A stretch of DNA of 64,000 bases from Algoriphagus sp. PAP.12 (GCF_026652115.1 NZ_JAPPSQ010000017.1:37239-101238), one strand, 5' to 3'; positions 9,298 to 18,884 are shown, counted from the first letter of the stretch. The notes: a model not told the origin generated them from the letters alone. Program-made: numbers and translations.

Positions 9298-10275
9298 ATG
9301 TCTGGTTCATTAGAACAAAATTTCATAACCCAACCAATCAAATCACTTTTAAACCCCAATCTTCAATTCGAAGAACTAAAAGAAATCATCGATTCTATTC
9401 ATGTTTATTTCCATCAAAAAACCCAGATCAGTGGCTTTGAAGTAACAATTGAAAATCTTGCAGCTATTCCAGCATCAAAAGGCAAGGCTGTAGGCTTAAA
9501 TCATGCAGCCCAATGCCTCCTTGATTACCACCGAACTCACCGATTTATTTTGGCCATTCATCAGGCAATTCTGGATCAACAGAAGTCAAATCCGGGAAAA
9601 ACAATCAACCTTTTCTATGCAGGATGTGGTCCCTATGCCCCGTTGATGACCCTGATTGCTCCTCTTTTTCGGCCAGATGAAATCCAATTTTCCCTTTTGG
9701 AAATCAATAGAAATTCGATCGATTCTGCAAAAAAGTTGATTAAAGAAATGGGATTGAACCGGTACGTTTCCCATATTTATTTAGAAGATGCTACCACTTT
9801 CCAAATCCCAAATGCAGAGTCCTACGACATCCTTATTTCGGAAACACTCGATGCCCTGCTATACCGAGAATGTTACGTTCCAATCCTAATGAATATGCTT
9901 CCTCAGTTTAAAAAAGAGGTCGTATTAATTCCTGAAAATGTTTCTATTGATCTGCATTTAAAAAAAGGAGGGACAGAAACCAAACAGGGAGTAATTTTTG
10001 ACGTTCGAAAGTCAATTTCTGAATTGACCGAAAAGTCAGATCAACTTTCAAAATTCCCTGAAAAGGTTTTTAAGCTTTGTTCTATACCTGTTGAGAATTC
10101 TCCCCTTCTCCTAATGGACACCAAAGTTCATATTTATAAAGATCATGAATTGAATCGAAACGAGTCATCTTTGACTGTTTTATATGAACTACCCTACCAA
10201 AAAACAGACTCAATTTCATTTACTTATTATTTAGAACCGGAAGTAGAATTAAGGTACCAATTTAGACAACTCTAA
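9298..10275 (+). CDS. Class I SAM-dependent methyltransferase, PRMT-like
   Basis: A 325-residue protein from the ATG at 9298; an in-frame TTG at 9274 is less likely. SAM-binding motif I is FYAGCGPYAPL (about residues 106-116). The acidic end of strand 2 is LLEINRNS. SETLDALLYRE (about 181-191) sits where protein arginine methyltransferases have their double-Glu loop, and the segment after it turns into a mostly beta C-terminal half, as in PRMTs. Substrate and partner are unknown. It could instead methylate a small molecule. It is monocistronic, between a terminator and the hydrolase gene. Confidence 0.72.
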   Translation: MSGSLEQNFITQPIKSLLNPNLQFEELKEIIDSIHVYFHQKTQISGFEVTIENLAAIPASKGKAVGLNHAAQCLLDYHRTHRFILAIHQAILDQQKSNPGKTINLFYAGCGPYAPLMTLIAPLFRPDEIQFSLLEINRNSIDSAKKLIKEMGLNRYVSHIYLEDATTFQIPNAESYDILISETLDALLYRECYVPILMNMLPQFKKEVVLIPENVSIDLHLKKGGTETKQGVIFDVRKSISELTEKSDQLSKFPEKVFKLCSIPVENSPLLLMDTKVHIYKDHELNRNESSLTVLYELPYQKTDSISFTYYLEPEVELRYQFRQL

Positions 10276-10332
10276 TCTATCCTTAATAAAAAAATTAAAG
10301 CTGAATACAGAGGAAAATCCTAAATTCAGAAT

Positions 10333-11349
10333 ATGAAAAACATCTTCCCCTATCTATTCCTTTTTATTTTTTTTGCCTGCCAAAGCAAAGAACAGAACAC
10401 CTCTAATCTAGAAATTGAATCAATCAATAAAAGCTTATTTCTTGAGCTTGGAGGAGTAGAACAATACATTGAAATCATTGGTACTTCAACAGAAAACCCG
10501 ATTTTACTTTTTGTTCATGGAGGTCCTGCTTGGCCTCAAACTCCTCAAATTCGCTATTTCAACTCTGAATTAGCTGAAGCATACACGGTTGTAATTTGGG
10601 AGCAACGTGGAGCAGGAAAAAACTATGAAAAGAATCCCAATCCCGGTGGGTTAACTTTGGACCAAATCGTAAAAGATGGAAATGAATTAGTAGAATGGCT
10701 AATCCAAGAATATGGTCAAAACCAACTATATCTAGCTGGATATTCTTGGGGTAGTTTGGTTGGAGTGGAGATGGCAGAACAGCATCCAGAATATTATAAA
10801 GCCTATTTTGGAATCTCCCAGTTTATCAATAAGCGAGAGGGAATGGAAATCTCCAGAAATTGGGTACGAGAGAAAGCAATGGAAGCCAAGGATGAAATCG
10901 CATTGCAAAAAATTGATAGTTTGGAAGACGTTTCAAATTATGAAAGTGAGCATGATCGGTTTTTCAACCAGTACCTAATAGTTAATCAATTTGGAGGTGC
11001 GGTCCATCAGGAAAAGACTTTAGCTGAGGTAGAGAAAGCGGAAACCATGTATGAAGACTACAAAAACTATGATTGGTATGCGGTGTGGAATGCTTCTTCT
11101 TCCGTTTTGCAAAAAGACCTGTATGTGGCAGATGTAAGGGAAATTAAGGAATTGGATATCCCCGTAGTTCTTTTCCAGGGAAGATATGATTGGAATGTCC
11201 CTTCGGTTTTGGCTGAATCCTGGCTCGATGACCTAAAGGCTCCTCAAAAGAAAATCATCTGGTTTGAAAACTCTGGGCATGGCCCATTGGAAGAGGAACC
11301 AAAGGAATTTAATCAGGCAATGATTCAAGTTTTGAAAGAATTGAATTAA
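10333..11349 (+). CDS. Alpha/beta-hydrolase lipoprotein, prolyl aminopeptidase-like
   Basis: The 338-residue protein begins with a lipoprotein signal ending in IFFACQSK. The fold shows an HGGPAWPQT oxyanion-hole motif typical of proline iminopeptidases, the nucleophile Ser138 in GYSWGS and the catalytic His316 in NSGHGPLEEEP. The acid is likely in FQGRYDWNVP. It is probably a periplasmic or surface serine peptidase or esterase. Substrate cannot be told from sequence. The next small gene starts 34 bp later. Confidence 0.82.
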   Translation: MKNIFPYLFLFIFFACQSKEQNTSNLEIESINKSLFLELGGVEQYIEIIGTSTENPILLFVHGGPAWPQTPQIRYFNSELAEAYTVVIWEQRGAGKNYEKNPNPGGLTLDQIVKDGNELVEWLIQEYGQNQLYLAGYSWGSLVGVEMAEQHPEYYKAYFGISQFINKREGMEISRNWVREKAMEAKDEIALQKIDSLEDVSNYESEHDRFFNQYLIVNQFGGAVHQEKTLAEVEKAETMYEDYKNYDWYAVWNASSSVLQKDLYVADVREIKELDIPVVLFQGRYDWNVPSVLAESWLDDLKAPQKKIIWFENSGHGPLEEEPKEFNQAMIQVLKELN

Positions 11350-11383
11350 AGGCAGTTTCAGATGAATTGATTATCTTAAAAAT

Positions 11384-11620
11384 ATGACTGCGAGTGAAAC
11401 CTATCTTTTCCATCATTCTTGTTTTGACAGGGAGCAATATTTGAAAGAATTGAATCTGTTTGCTGAACATGAAATTAGATTTCAAGTAAATGACCATTCC
11501 GGTCCGGTTCAATTCAAATCCCCTGCCTGTGGATATTTTGAAGCTGAAATCCTGATTCAAGAAACCGATTTTGATCGAGCCAATGATTTACTAGAAAGCC
11601 TCAATTCTTATGGAAACTGA
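11384..11620 (+). CDS. Small DUF2007-like protein
   Basis: A 78-residue cytoplasmic protein. The C-terminal ILIQETDFDRANDLLESL resembles the ferredoxin-like DUF2007 (putative signal-transducing) domain, and an upstream CGYFEAE fits its beta strand. Its end overlaps the next gene by 11 bp, which argues that it is translated. Function unknown. Confidence 0.55.
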   Translation: MTASETYLFHHSCFDREQYLKELNLFAEHEIRFQVNDHSGPVQFKSPACGYFEAEILIQETDFDRANDLLESLNSYGN

Positions 11621-12110
11621 AGAAAAATCAAAGTGGAGTAGTTTTACGGTTACTATTCCTTTGAACGTCCCAAAAGAGATGATTTCTGAGGCTCTAAGCT
11701 CTCAACAAGGTTTGGAAAGCTGGTTTTTGAGATCCGCAATATTTCAAAATCCGGAAGGAATAGAAAAAGGTAGAAATGAAACAATCCAAGTTGGTGATAC
11801 TTATCAATGGATGTGGCATGGATGGAACGATGAGGTCATAGAAAAGGGTAAAATTCTGGAGGTTAAAGACAATGAGATGATTCGTTTCACTTTTGGAAAA
11901 GCCGGAATTGTCAGCTTGAAAACTTACCAGCAAGGAGATGAAACGATCCTACAACTGGTGCAAGAAAACATCCCTCTCGAGGAAGATGCCAAGCTAAACT
12001 TTCATGTTGGCTGCAAAACTGGCTGGACTTTTTATCTCCTGAATCTCAAATCCATTCTTTTGGGAGGCTTGGACTTAAGAAATAAGAATAATGAGTTGAA
12101 TATGGATTAG
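11610..12110 (+). CDS. SRPBCC / AHSA1-type START-like protein
   Basis: A 166-residue protein with the helix-grip layout of Activator-of-Hsp90-ATPase-like domains: an N-terminal strand FTVTIPLNVP, a helix, GDTYQWMWHGWNDE, IRFTFGK, and the C-terminal long helix with CKTGWTFYLLNLKSILLGG typical of the family. Such domains bind hydrophobic ligands in a deep pocket; the ligand is unknown. It overlaps the preceding small gene by 11 bp. Confidence 0.8.
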   Translation: METEEKSKWSSFTVTIPLNVPKEMISEALSSQQGLESWFLRSAIFQNPEGIEKGRNETIQVGDTYQWMWHGWNDEVIEKGKILEVKDNEMIRFTFGKAGIVSLKTYQQGDETILQLVQENIPLEEDAKLNFHVGCKTGWTFYLLNLKSILLGGLDLRNKNNELNMD

Positions 12111-12271
12111 AGGATATTTTTCTGATAATGAGGTCAATTAGAAGTTTGAAGGTTTTTCGGGATAATTTGTTTTCTAAAACCACAAAGAATATCTTAGGTG
12201 AAAACCTGATATCTGAATATTTTTTTTATTCGGCTTAAGTCAAAAAGAATTTCAAAATTTCCATTCCCTCC

Positions 12272-13096
12272 ATGATCGAATACTTCCTTCCAAATTTGGG
12301 GATTTTAGTAACTGCTGTAGGTATCCCAATTTTGTACCTTCAATTAAGGGACTTAAAAGCCTCACTTCGGAGTAGTACTCATGCCTCCATCTACTCGCAA
12401 GCGGAATCTATTCGGGGTTATTTGATTGAATATCCCGAGTTACGGAAATACTTCTTCGACAATTGCCTGATAAATCAGGAAAACAAAGATTACAATCGGG
12501 TACTCAGTATTGCTGAAGTTTATCTTAATTATCTGGAACAAATTGCCGTTTTGAGGAAAAGCTTAGGCGAAGAAAATCTAACATCTTTGAAGCTGTTTTT
12601 GGATACTGCTTTGTCGAAAAGCCCTATTCTCAAGCAGCATCTAAGAGAAAATGCCAGCCTTTATTCCCAAGCTCTTCATGAAATGGTGAAAAATCCCATT
12701 TCTAATAGCCAAACATCCTCGAATTCAATAAATCCCAATACCATGACTGAATCAATGAAAAATTACATTACCTCCAGTGAATCTATGGCTTGGAAGCCAT
12801 TAATCGAAGAAGGGGTAGACACCCAAGAACTTTATGTTAAGGTCCTTCGATATGATGAGCAGGAAAAAAGGGCACCTACTTTTTTATTAAAGTTTGAACC
12901 AGGATCTTCCTACCCTTATCATAATCATCCGGCAGGGGAAGAAGCCTTTATTTTAGAAGGAGAAGCCTATTTCAACGATCAAAAACTTGTCAAAGGTGAT
13001 TACCTCTACACCCCTCCCACTTTTAAGCATTCCGTAAAATCGGAAAAGGGCTGTGTGATTCTGTTTCGGGTTCCTCAAGAAGTGGAGATCCAATGA
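12272..13096 (+). CDS. Membrane-anchored protein with C-terminal ChrR-like cupin
   Basis: A 274-residue protein with two unlike halves. Residues 1-145 have one N-terminal transmembrane helix (IEYFLPNLGILVTAVGIPIL) followed by a helical domain of unknown type. After a Ser/Asn-rich linker (about 148-160) comes a cupin of about 105 residues with the metal-binding YHNHPAGEEAFILEGEA and a downstream His in FKHSV. The cupin resembles the sensor domain of ChrR-type anti-sigma factors. An in-frame ATG at 12743 could start a cupin-only product, so either a natural fusion or two ancestral genes joined by loss of a stop is possible. It overlaps the sulfatase gene by 4 bp. Confidence 0.65.
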   Translation: MIEYFLPNLGILVTAVGIPILYLQLRDLKASLRSSTHASIYSQAESIRGYLIEYPELRKYFFDNCLINQENKDYNRVLSIAEVYLNYLEQIAVLRKSLGEENLTSLKLFLDTALSKSPILKQHLRENASLYSQALHEMVKNPISNSQTSSNSINPNTMTESMKNYITSSESMAWKPLIEEGVDTQELYVKVLRYDEQEKRAPTFLLKFEPGSSYPYHNHPAGEEAFILEGEAYFNDQKLVKGDYLYTPPTFKHSVKSEKGCVILFRVPQEVEIQ

Positions 13097-14724
13097 TTAT
13101 AGGCAATAGAAAAATTATTAGGTTTTATAAAATCAAATACTCCTTTTGGGTTGCAACCTTTTTCTTTAGTTTTTCTGCTAATTTATTTGCCCAAAAGCGT
13201 CCCAATATCCTGTTTGCCATCAGTGATGATCAAAGTTTTTTTCATACCAGTTTTGAAGGTTCCGGCTTTGTAAAAACGCCTGGCTTTGATCGAGTAGCAC
13301 GGGAAGGGGTTTACTTCAAAAATGTATATGCCGGTTCACCTGGTTGCGCTCCTTCTAGAAGTGCCATCATCACAGGTCGTCATCATTGGCAGAATGAACA
13401 AGCCGGCCAACATGCTTCTGCCTGGCTCAAAAAGTATGTTCCATTTGTGGATTTATTGGAAGCTAATGGATATAAAACCGGAAGAACAGGAAAAGGAGTT
13501 GGCCCTTTCCAATACGCAAGAAATGAGCAAGATTCCCTTTGGCGAAAAGGTGATGCTGCTGGAACCGAACATACAGATATCAGATACTCAAATGGAGATG
13601 ATGAACGATTTGCCAAAGGCATCTCTCCTACCAATTACTTTGAGAACTTCAAAGCTTTTATAGAAAACAATCCTGAGAACAAGCCCTTTTTCTTTTGGTA
13701 TGGAGGAAAAGAACCCCACAGAGCTTATGAAAAGGGTTCCTGGAAGAAAATGGGGAAAAAATTAGAGGATGTAGAGGTTCCGGCCTTTTTACCTGACAAT
13801 GACGAAATTCGAGGAGATCTGCTGGACTATGCAGTAGAAATTGAATGGTTTGACCTTCATTTGGAGCGCATGCTTGATTATCTAGAGGAAATTGGGGAAT
13901 TGGAAAATACGATTGTCATTGTCACCGCTGACAATGGAATGCCTTTTCCTAGAGCCAAAGCCAACAGTTATGAATTTGGAGTCCATGTACCTTTTGCTGT
14001 ACGCTATCCAAAGGAATTCCCGGGAAATCGACAGATAGAAGACGCCATTGGTTTTGCGGATATTGCTCCCACCCTGCTTGAAATTAGCCAGACACCTACT
14101 GAGGGAATGCTCCCCATCAGAGGAAAGAGTTTTCTGGACATTTTAAAATCCAAAAAAGAAGGACAGGTATCTCTCCAACACCGAGTTGCCTATTCTGGAA
14201 GAGAACGCCACTCCTCTTCTCGCTATCTGAATTGGGGCTATCCTCAAAGAGCCATTCGTAAAGGAGATTACCTTTTGGTTTGGAATATGAAGCCTGAAAG
14301 ATGGCCATCCGGAGCACCTCAGAAATATGATCCAAAAGACAGTACTACCCTCTTACCAATGTATGGATTAGATTCTCAAAATCAGTTCATCCCTGATGGT
14401 GCATTTACCGATATAGATGATAGCCCAAGTAAAACCTACTTGATTGAGCACCATTCCGATAAGAATGTTAGCCCATTCTTTGAACTTTCCATGGCCAAAA
14501 GACCTGAATTCGAGCTTTTCAAAGTGACTAAGGATCCATCTTGCATCAATAATCTTGCAGAAAAACCTGAATTTGAAGAAGTTAAAAATGACTTGGAATC
14601 AGAATTGAAGTCAGAGTTAACCAGATCACAAGATCCTCGCGTAGTCGGTCCTGACAAGGAGATTTTCGACAGTTATAAGCGCTATTCTCCCATTCGGAAA
14701 TTCCCTAAACCCAAGAATCAATGA
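13093..14724 (+). CDS. Secreted sulfatase, N-sulfoglucosamine sulfohydrolase-like
   Basis: A 543-residue type I sulfatase that would cleave sulfate esters or N-sulfates after its active-site Cys is converted to formylglycine. Seen are a signal peptide ending in SANLFA, metal ligands in NILFAISDDQ, the CxPSR modification motif C85APSR, and the DNGMPF metal site. The ISDDQSFF variant and overall length fit the SGSH-like subgroup. No polysaccharide-utilisation locus or sulfatase-maturing enzyme lies nearby. ATGA overlaps on both sides link it to the cupin gene and the following membrane-protein gene. Confidence 0.88.
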   Translation: MIIGNRKIIRFYKIKYSFWVATFFFSFSANLFAQKRPNILFAISDDQSFFHTSFEGSGFVKTPGFDRVAREGVYFKNVYAGSPGCAPSRSAIITGRHHWQNEQAGQHASAWLKKYVPFVDLLEANGYKTGRTGKGVGPFQYARNEQDSLWRKGDAAGTEHTDIRYSNGDDERFAKGISPTNYFENFKAFIENNPENKPFFFWYGGKEPHRAYEKGSWKKMGKKLEDVEVPAFLPDNDEIRGDLLDYAVEIEWFDLHLERMLDYLEEIGELENTIVIVTADNGMPFPRAKANSYEFGVHVPFAVRYPKEFPGNRQIEDAIGFADIAPTLLEISQTPTEGMLPIRGKSFLDILKSKKEGQVSLQHRVAYSGRERHSSSRYLNWGYPQRAIRKGDYLLVWNMKPERWPSGAPQKYDPKDSTTLLPMYGLDSQNQFIPDGAFTDIDDSPSKTYLIEHHSDKNVSPFFELSMAKRPEFELFKVTKDPSCINNLAEKPEFEEVKNDLESELKSELTRSQDPRVVGPDKEIFDSYKRYSPIRKFPKPKNQ

Positions 14725-15233
14725 GTAAATTCAATTATAAAAAGCGAAACCTTTTTTCAGGAATTCATTTATTAGGAATTCTTTTACTATTTGCTGGACT
14801 ATTTGCCTTGGTTAGTCCTTTATTTTTGAGCAGCGGAAGTTCCATGACAAAAATAATATCTGTGGGTACGGGCTCTTGTTTAATTGGCCTTTTGATCATC
14901 TTCACTTATAGCGGAACTTTGATTGATACTTCAAAGAATCAATTCCAAGAGTATGTTTCAATTATCGGGTTTCGAATGGGTTCTTGGCAAGATTTACCCA
15001 AAATCAGGGAAATAAAAGTTGTTTCATCCACTAGAGTCCAAAGAAATATTCCCAATGGAATAAGCCCAACTTTATCGGGCAAAGTGACTAATTATAGCAT
15101 TCTCTTATATGCAGATTCCAACCAACCCGTATTCACATTTAACTATTCAAATCAAGATAAAGCAACAGAGCAAGCGAGGCGTTTAGCAAATAGGCTGAAT
15201 TCAGAATTGATTCTCGCGAGTGTGGCCCTCTGA
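14721..15233 (+). CDS. Small membrane protein with two N-terminal helices
   Basis: A 170-residue protein of unknown function. Two hydrophobic helices (about residues 15-35 and 42-62) precede a beta-rich cytoplasmic tail (SWQDLPKIREIKVVS and later TNYSILLYADS) that resembles a PH-like fold seen in many small Bacteroidota membrane proteins. It overlaps the sulfatase gene by 4 bp (ATGA). Confidence 0.6.
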   Translation: MSKFNYKKRNLFSGIHLLGILLLFAGLFALVSPLFLSSGSSMTKIISVGTGSCLIGLLIIFTYSGTLIDTSKNQFQEYVSIIGFRMGSWQDLPKIREIKVVSSTRVQRNIPNGISPTLSGKVTNYSILLYADSNQPVFTFNYSNQDKATEQARRLANRLNSELILASVAL

Positions 15234-15327
15234 TCAGCTAAGATTGAAATTTCGCCATCAATGGAATTTCACAAGAATAAGCCTGACAAGGCTGTGTAAA
15301 AAATCAAGTTCTGCCTACCTTAAGAAT

Positions 15328-15645
15328 ATGAAAAAAAACCTATCCATTTTTTCGATTTTATCTGTCTTATTTTTAACCTATTGCAGCAATCCCAGAACTG
15401 GAGTTATTGATGTTGGTTTTACCAATGAACTAACCCAAAAAGACTTAGATGATATCCAATTGGATTTAAAGTCTCAAAATGTGGACCTTGAGTATACTTA
15501 CCTGGAATTTGACTCTGTTGGACATCTTAAAAAAATTAGCGCTTCTATTGATTATAAGGATGGTCATAAAGGAAGCTTTAAATCCCTTGTCCTTCAGGAT
15601 GGAGATCGACCCGGTTTTAAAAGAGAGTTTTCAAAAAACGATTAA
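15328..15645 (+). CDS. Small lipoprotein
   Basis: A 105-residue product beginning MKKNLSIFS with a lipoprotein signal and lipobox LTYCS. The ATG at 15328 is chosen because it gives a clean signal peptide; the open frame extends upstream without one. The mature part (TNELTQKDLDDIQLDLK and later YTYLEFDSVG) recalls the small repeated domains next to M56 peptidase BlaR1 systems in Bacteroidota, but the match is weak. Function unknown. Confidence 0.55.
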   Translation: MKKNLSIFSILSVLFLTYCSNPRTGVIDVGFTNELTQKDLDDIQLDLKSQNVDLEYTYLEFDSVGHLKKISASIDYKDGHKGSFKSLVLQDGDRPGFKREFSKND

Positions 15646-15838
15646 TACATAGCTATCAAACCTTTATAATTGACTGGTAGCCGTATTCAGAGTTTGTTGA
15701 CTTTTCTCTCTTTACAAGTTTGAACTAGCTCTTAGATTCTTAACTGTAGGTTAGTGGATTTAAATTTGTCCATATTTCCTTTAGGGTTGAGAAAAATTAA
15801 AACATAAAAACAAATCCAAATTTGATATTCCAATAGGT

Positions 15839-16318
15839 ATGCTGGAAAATAACCATGACAAGCTTGGTGGAAGCTTCATTTTAATTGGAGGAAACGTTAA
15901 AAATTACATTTTACTTTCAGCTCTAGCAATCATATCTTTTTGCCTGTTCTTAGCGGAATTTGATAATTCTGAAATCTCCCTAACCATTGTTATTTTCATT
16001 TTAGGAGTTTTGGCAACGGGAATTCTATATAAATTTTCAGAAGAATTTATCCTTACAGAAATTGGTCTTTACGTCAAAAGAGAGTTCTCAGACGAAAGAA
16101 TATTTTTTGAAATTAATGAGATTTCCAAGATAACTTATTACCCTAGTGCAGGAGGAACTATTTCAAAATTGGTCATTGAACTAAAAAACAGAAAAAAATA
16201 TAGGGTCAAAGCCTCTTATTATGAAATGGAGATCGCCTTTGAAAGTTTCAAGAAATACGAAGGTCTACAATTGAGAAGATATGATTTGAATGATGGAATG
16301 GTCATTATCAAGAGATAG
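15839..16318 (+). CDS. Small two-helix membrane protein
   Basis: A 159-residue protein of unknown function, with hydrophobic helices at about residues 22-40 and 47-64 and a C-terminal beta-rich domain (EISKITYYPSAGG and later LVIELKNRKKYRVKAS) similar in layout to the protein at 14721. The two may be distant paralogues. It is followed by a convergent lipoprotein gene. Confidence 0.55.
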   Translation: MLENNHDKLGGSFILIGGNVKNYILLSALAIISFCLFLAEFDNSEISLTIVIFILGVLATGILYKFSEEFILTEIGLYVKREFSDERIFFEINEISKITYYPSAGGTISKLVIELKNRKKYRVKASYYEMEIAFESFKKYEGLQLRRYDLNDGMVIIKR

Positions 16319-16345
16319 TTTAGTACTCAATGAAATTGAGAGTTC

Positions 16346-16927
16346 TTAATTCTCCCAAGTACTTTTCCACTCTTTCTCAAACCAAGTCCCATCTTTATCC
16401 TTCTCCAAAAGAAAAGCTCCTCCTTCACCATATCCCCCTGGAAACCCGACGAAATAATCATATTGCAAGTACATGGCTGTTGAATCTATGTTGTATAGTG
16501 GAATATAAAACACATAAAACTCTTCAGGTAAATCCTCACTATTCGTCCACAGGTTTTCCAAAAGAGAATTCAAATAGAATGAAGTTTTAATTTTAGGCCG
16601 ATCCAAAATCTGCATTTTTAGATGCAATAAGGTTGAACTATCATTTGGGAATTTTTCATTTTGAAGAGATTCAACAATATCTAACTCATTTCTTACAAAA
16701 GGGTCTTTTGGTGGTATTATAAGGCCATCTTCAGATATATCTATTTCATAATATTCGTATGGCTTTAAAGAATGATAAATAAAAACATCATCCTTTATTC
16801 TTCCTGCATGGATTAGGTCAGTTAATATTTGAGAAATTAGAACATTCCCATTTTGAGATGGCTTATTTTGAACCTGCGATTTACATCCTAATAAAATCAA
16901 TACCAGAAAAAGATAAATGAATTTCAT
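16346..16927 (-). CDS. Lipoprotein of unknown function
   Basis: A 193-residue product from the ATG at 16927: MKFIYLFLVLILLGC is a clean lipoprotein signal with lipobox LLGC. An in-frame TTG 18 bp upstream is less likely. The mature domain is soluble with mixed helices and strands and no recognised motif. Convergent to the small membrane protein and separated from lysS by a terminator. Confidence 0.6.
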   Translation of the reverse strand: MKFIYLFLVLILLGCKSQVQNKPSQNGNVLISQILTDLIHAGRIKDDVFIYHSLKPYEYYEIDISEDGLIIPPKDPFVRNELDIVESLQNEKFPNDSSTLLHLKMQILDRPKIKTSFYLNSLLENLWTNSEDLPEEFYVFYIPLYNIDSTAMYLQYDYFVGFPGGYGEGGAFLLEKDKDGTWFEKEWKSTWEN

Positions 16928-16971
16928 AACCGACTTTTCATTCAATTTACTATTTCGATTTTCTCAAAAAA

Positions 16972-17000
16972 CAAAAAACCCGAAGCAAGCTTCGGGTTTT
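16972..17000 (-). terminator. Intrinsic terminator after lysS
   Basis: Perfect 11-bp stem AAAACCCGAAG (16975-16985) and CTTCGGGTTTT (16990-17000) with a CAAG loop. The A-run on the plus strand gives the U-tract for lysS transcripts on the minus strand. Confidence 0.85.
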
Positions 17001-17023
17001 AACTTTTATTAAATGTGTGTTTT

Positions 17024-18730
17024 TTACTCCACCACAGAAACCATCAAGGTCTCTCCTTCTTTAGCAACTTTCAAGGCTCCTTTTTTGGTCAGGCCTTTGA
17101 TCGCCACATCCCATTTTTTATTACTCAATCCGGCTTGATCTTTGACAATCAGTAATTCCGCAGGAGAGTTTTTTGCCACAAGATCAAAGACCATTTTCTC
17201 TTCTTCAGTCATTTCCACCTGCTTTTTCTCAGGTCTCATTTGAGGGAAGAACAATACTTCCTGAATCGTAGTCTTATTGGTCATCAACATAGTCAATCGG
17301 TCAATTCCGATTCCCAATCCTGATGTAGGGGGCATTCCATATTCCAAGGCTCTTAAAAAGTCCTCATCCATAGCCATTGCCTCATCATCTCCTCTAGCTG
17401 CCAATTTCAACTGATCTTCGAATCTCTCACGCTGATCAATTGGATCATTCAATTCGGTATAAGCATTGGCGATCTCTTTTCCATTGACGAACAACTCAAA
17501 TCGCTCCACCAAACCTTCTTCAGTTCTGTGCTTTTTAGCCAAAGGTGTCATTTCGATCGGATAATCCGTGATATAGGTCGGCTGAATCAAATTCGCTTCC
17601 ACTTTCTCACCAAAGATCTCATCAATCAATTTGCCTTTGCCCATAGTCTCATCGGTTTCGATACCCATGTCTTTACAAACCTGAAGAAGTTCAGACTCAT
17701 CCATTTTGCTTACATCGATTCCCGCATATTCTTTAATAGAATCATACATGGTCAATCTTCTGTATGGACCAGCAAAATCAATCACATTTTCTCCGACAGT
17801 CACTTTGGTATCCTCATGAAGGGCCAAGGTCACTTTCTCAAGCAAGTCCTCTACCATCTCCATCATCCAGATATAATCCTTGTAGGCCACATAGATTTCC
17901 ATAGATGTAAACTCTGGATTGTGGGTTCGGTCCATTCCTTCATTACGGAACATTTTCCCAAACTCATAAACCCCATCAAAACCACCTACAATCAGCCTTT
18001 TTAGATATAGCTCATTGGCAATCCTCAAGAAAAGAGGCATATCCAAGGTGTTGTGATGGGTTTCAAATGGTCTTGCTGCAGCTCCGCCATGAACAGCCTG
18101 AAGAATTGGTGTTTCAACTTCCAGCCAGTTATGATCATCAAAATATCTTCTCATGGTAGAGATGATCTTGGATCTGGTGAAGAATGTCTGTTTCACCTCA
18201 GGGTTCACCGTCAGATCCACATAACGTTGTCTGTATCTCAATTCTGGATCAGTGAATCCATCAAATACATTTCCATCTTCATCTCTTTTCACCACGGGAA
18301 GCGGCTTCACGGATTTAGAAAGAACTTTCAATTCTGTTACGTGCAAAGAAATCTCACCAGTCTGAGTAGTGAAAATATATCCCTTCACTCCAATGAAATC
18401 TCCGATACCCAAAAGTTTCTTGAAAACGGAATTATATAAAGTCTTGTCGTCTCCGGGACAGATATCATCTCTTCTGACATAAATCTGCAAACGTCCCGTT
18501 GAATCCTGGATTTCCGCAAAAGAAGCCGATCCCATGATCCTTCTGGACATCAATCTTCCGGCAATAGAAATACCCTTGTAATCGTTCTTTCGGTTTTCAT
18601 AATTTCTATGAATGTCCTCAGCGGTCACATTGATAGGGAAAGCTTCAGCAGGATAAGGATTCACTCCCAATCGCATCAGTTCTTCCCGATCTTTTCTTCT
18701 TTCTATTTCCTGTTCGCTCAAAAGTTGCAT
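17024..18730 (-). CDS. lysS: Lysyl-tRNA synthetase, class II
   Basis: Charges tRNA(Lys). The 568-residue protein has an OB-fold anticodon-binding domain ([19 protein letters not shown]), class II motif 2 [15 protein letters not shown] and motif 3 [12 protein letters not shown]. It is about 60 residues longer than the E. coli enzyme because of a C-terminal extension after PQMRPEK (about residues 500-568). The extension holds a small helical segment ([20 protein letters not shown]) that looks like a winged-helix-type add-on, as I recall for Bacteroidota LysS. Confidence 0.96.
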   Translation of the reverse strand: MQLLSEQEIERRKDREELMRLGVNPYPAEAFPINVTAEDIHRNYENRKNDYKGISIAGRLMSRRIMGSASFAEIQDSTGRLQIYVRRDDICPGDDKTLYNSVFKKLLGIGDFIGVKGYIFTTQTGEISLHVTELKVLSKSVKPLPVVKRDEDGNVFDGFTDPELRYRQRYVDLTVNPEVKQTFFTRSKIISTMRRYFDDHNWLEVETPILQAVHGGAAARPFETHHNTLDMPLFLRIANELYLKRLIVGGFDGVYEFGKMFRNEGMDRTHNPEFTSMEIYVAYKDYIWMMEMVEDLLEKVTLALHEDTKVTVGENVIDFAGPYRRLTMYDSIKEYAGIDVSKMDESELLQVCKDMGIETDETMGKGKLIDEIFGEKVEANLIQPTYITDYPIEMTPLAKKHRTEEGLVERFELFVNGKEIANAYTELNDPIDQRERFEDQLKLAARGDDEAMAMDEDFLRALEYGMPPTSGLGIGIDRLTMLMTNKTTIQEVLFFPQMRPEKKQVEMTEEEKMVFDLVAKNSPAELLIVKDQAGLSNKKWDVAIKGLTKKGALKVAKEGETLMVSVVE

Positions 18731-18766
18731 TGTATTGGTTTGAGATTTTTAAATTTTCTGTTTTAT

Positions 18767-18794
18767 GTCCGATGTCCGATGTCCGATGTCCGAT
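18767..18794. repeat. Four tandem copies of GTCCGAT
   Basis: The heptamer GTCCGAT is repeated four times without interruption in the spacer upstream of lysS. Similar short tandem motifs are scattered in Cytophagales intergenic regions; copy number may vary by slippage. Confidence 0.9.
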
Positions 18795-18860
18795 GATTCC
18801 TCTCTATCCCACTCCAAACATCAAGAATCTACTTCGTAATTTTCATTTGTACTCTGAAAA

Positions 18861-18884
18861 CTGATCACTGACCACTGATCACTG
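18861..18884. repeat. Paired CTGATCACTG repeats overlapping a stop codon
   Basis: CTGATCACTG occurs at 18861-18870 and 18875-18884, separated by ACCA. Each contains the palindrome TGATCA. The pair supplies the stop codon and last codons of the proline dehydrogenase gene on the minus strand. Confidence 0.85.

Noticed and set aside
12128..12238. 36-codon frame between the SRPBCC and cupin genes
   Set aside because: Low-information composition and no context; could be chance in an AT-rich spacer.
18767..18794. Tandem GTCCGAT as a CRISPR-like array
   Set aside because: Repeat unit is 7 bp without spacers, and no cas genes are present.
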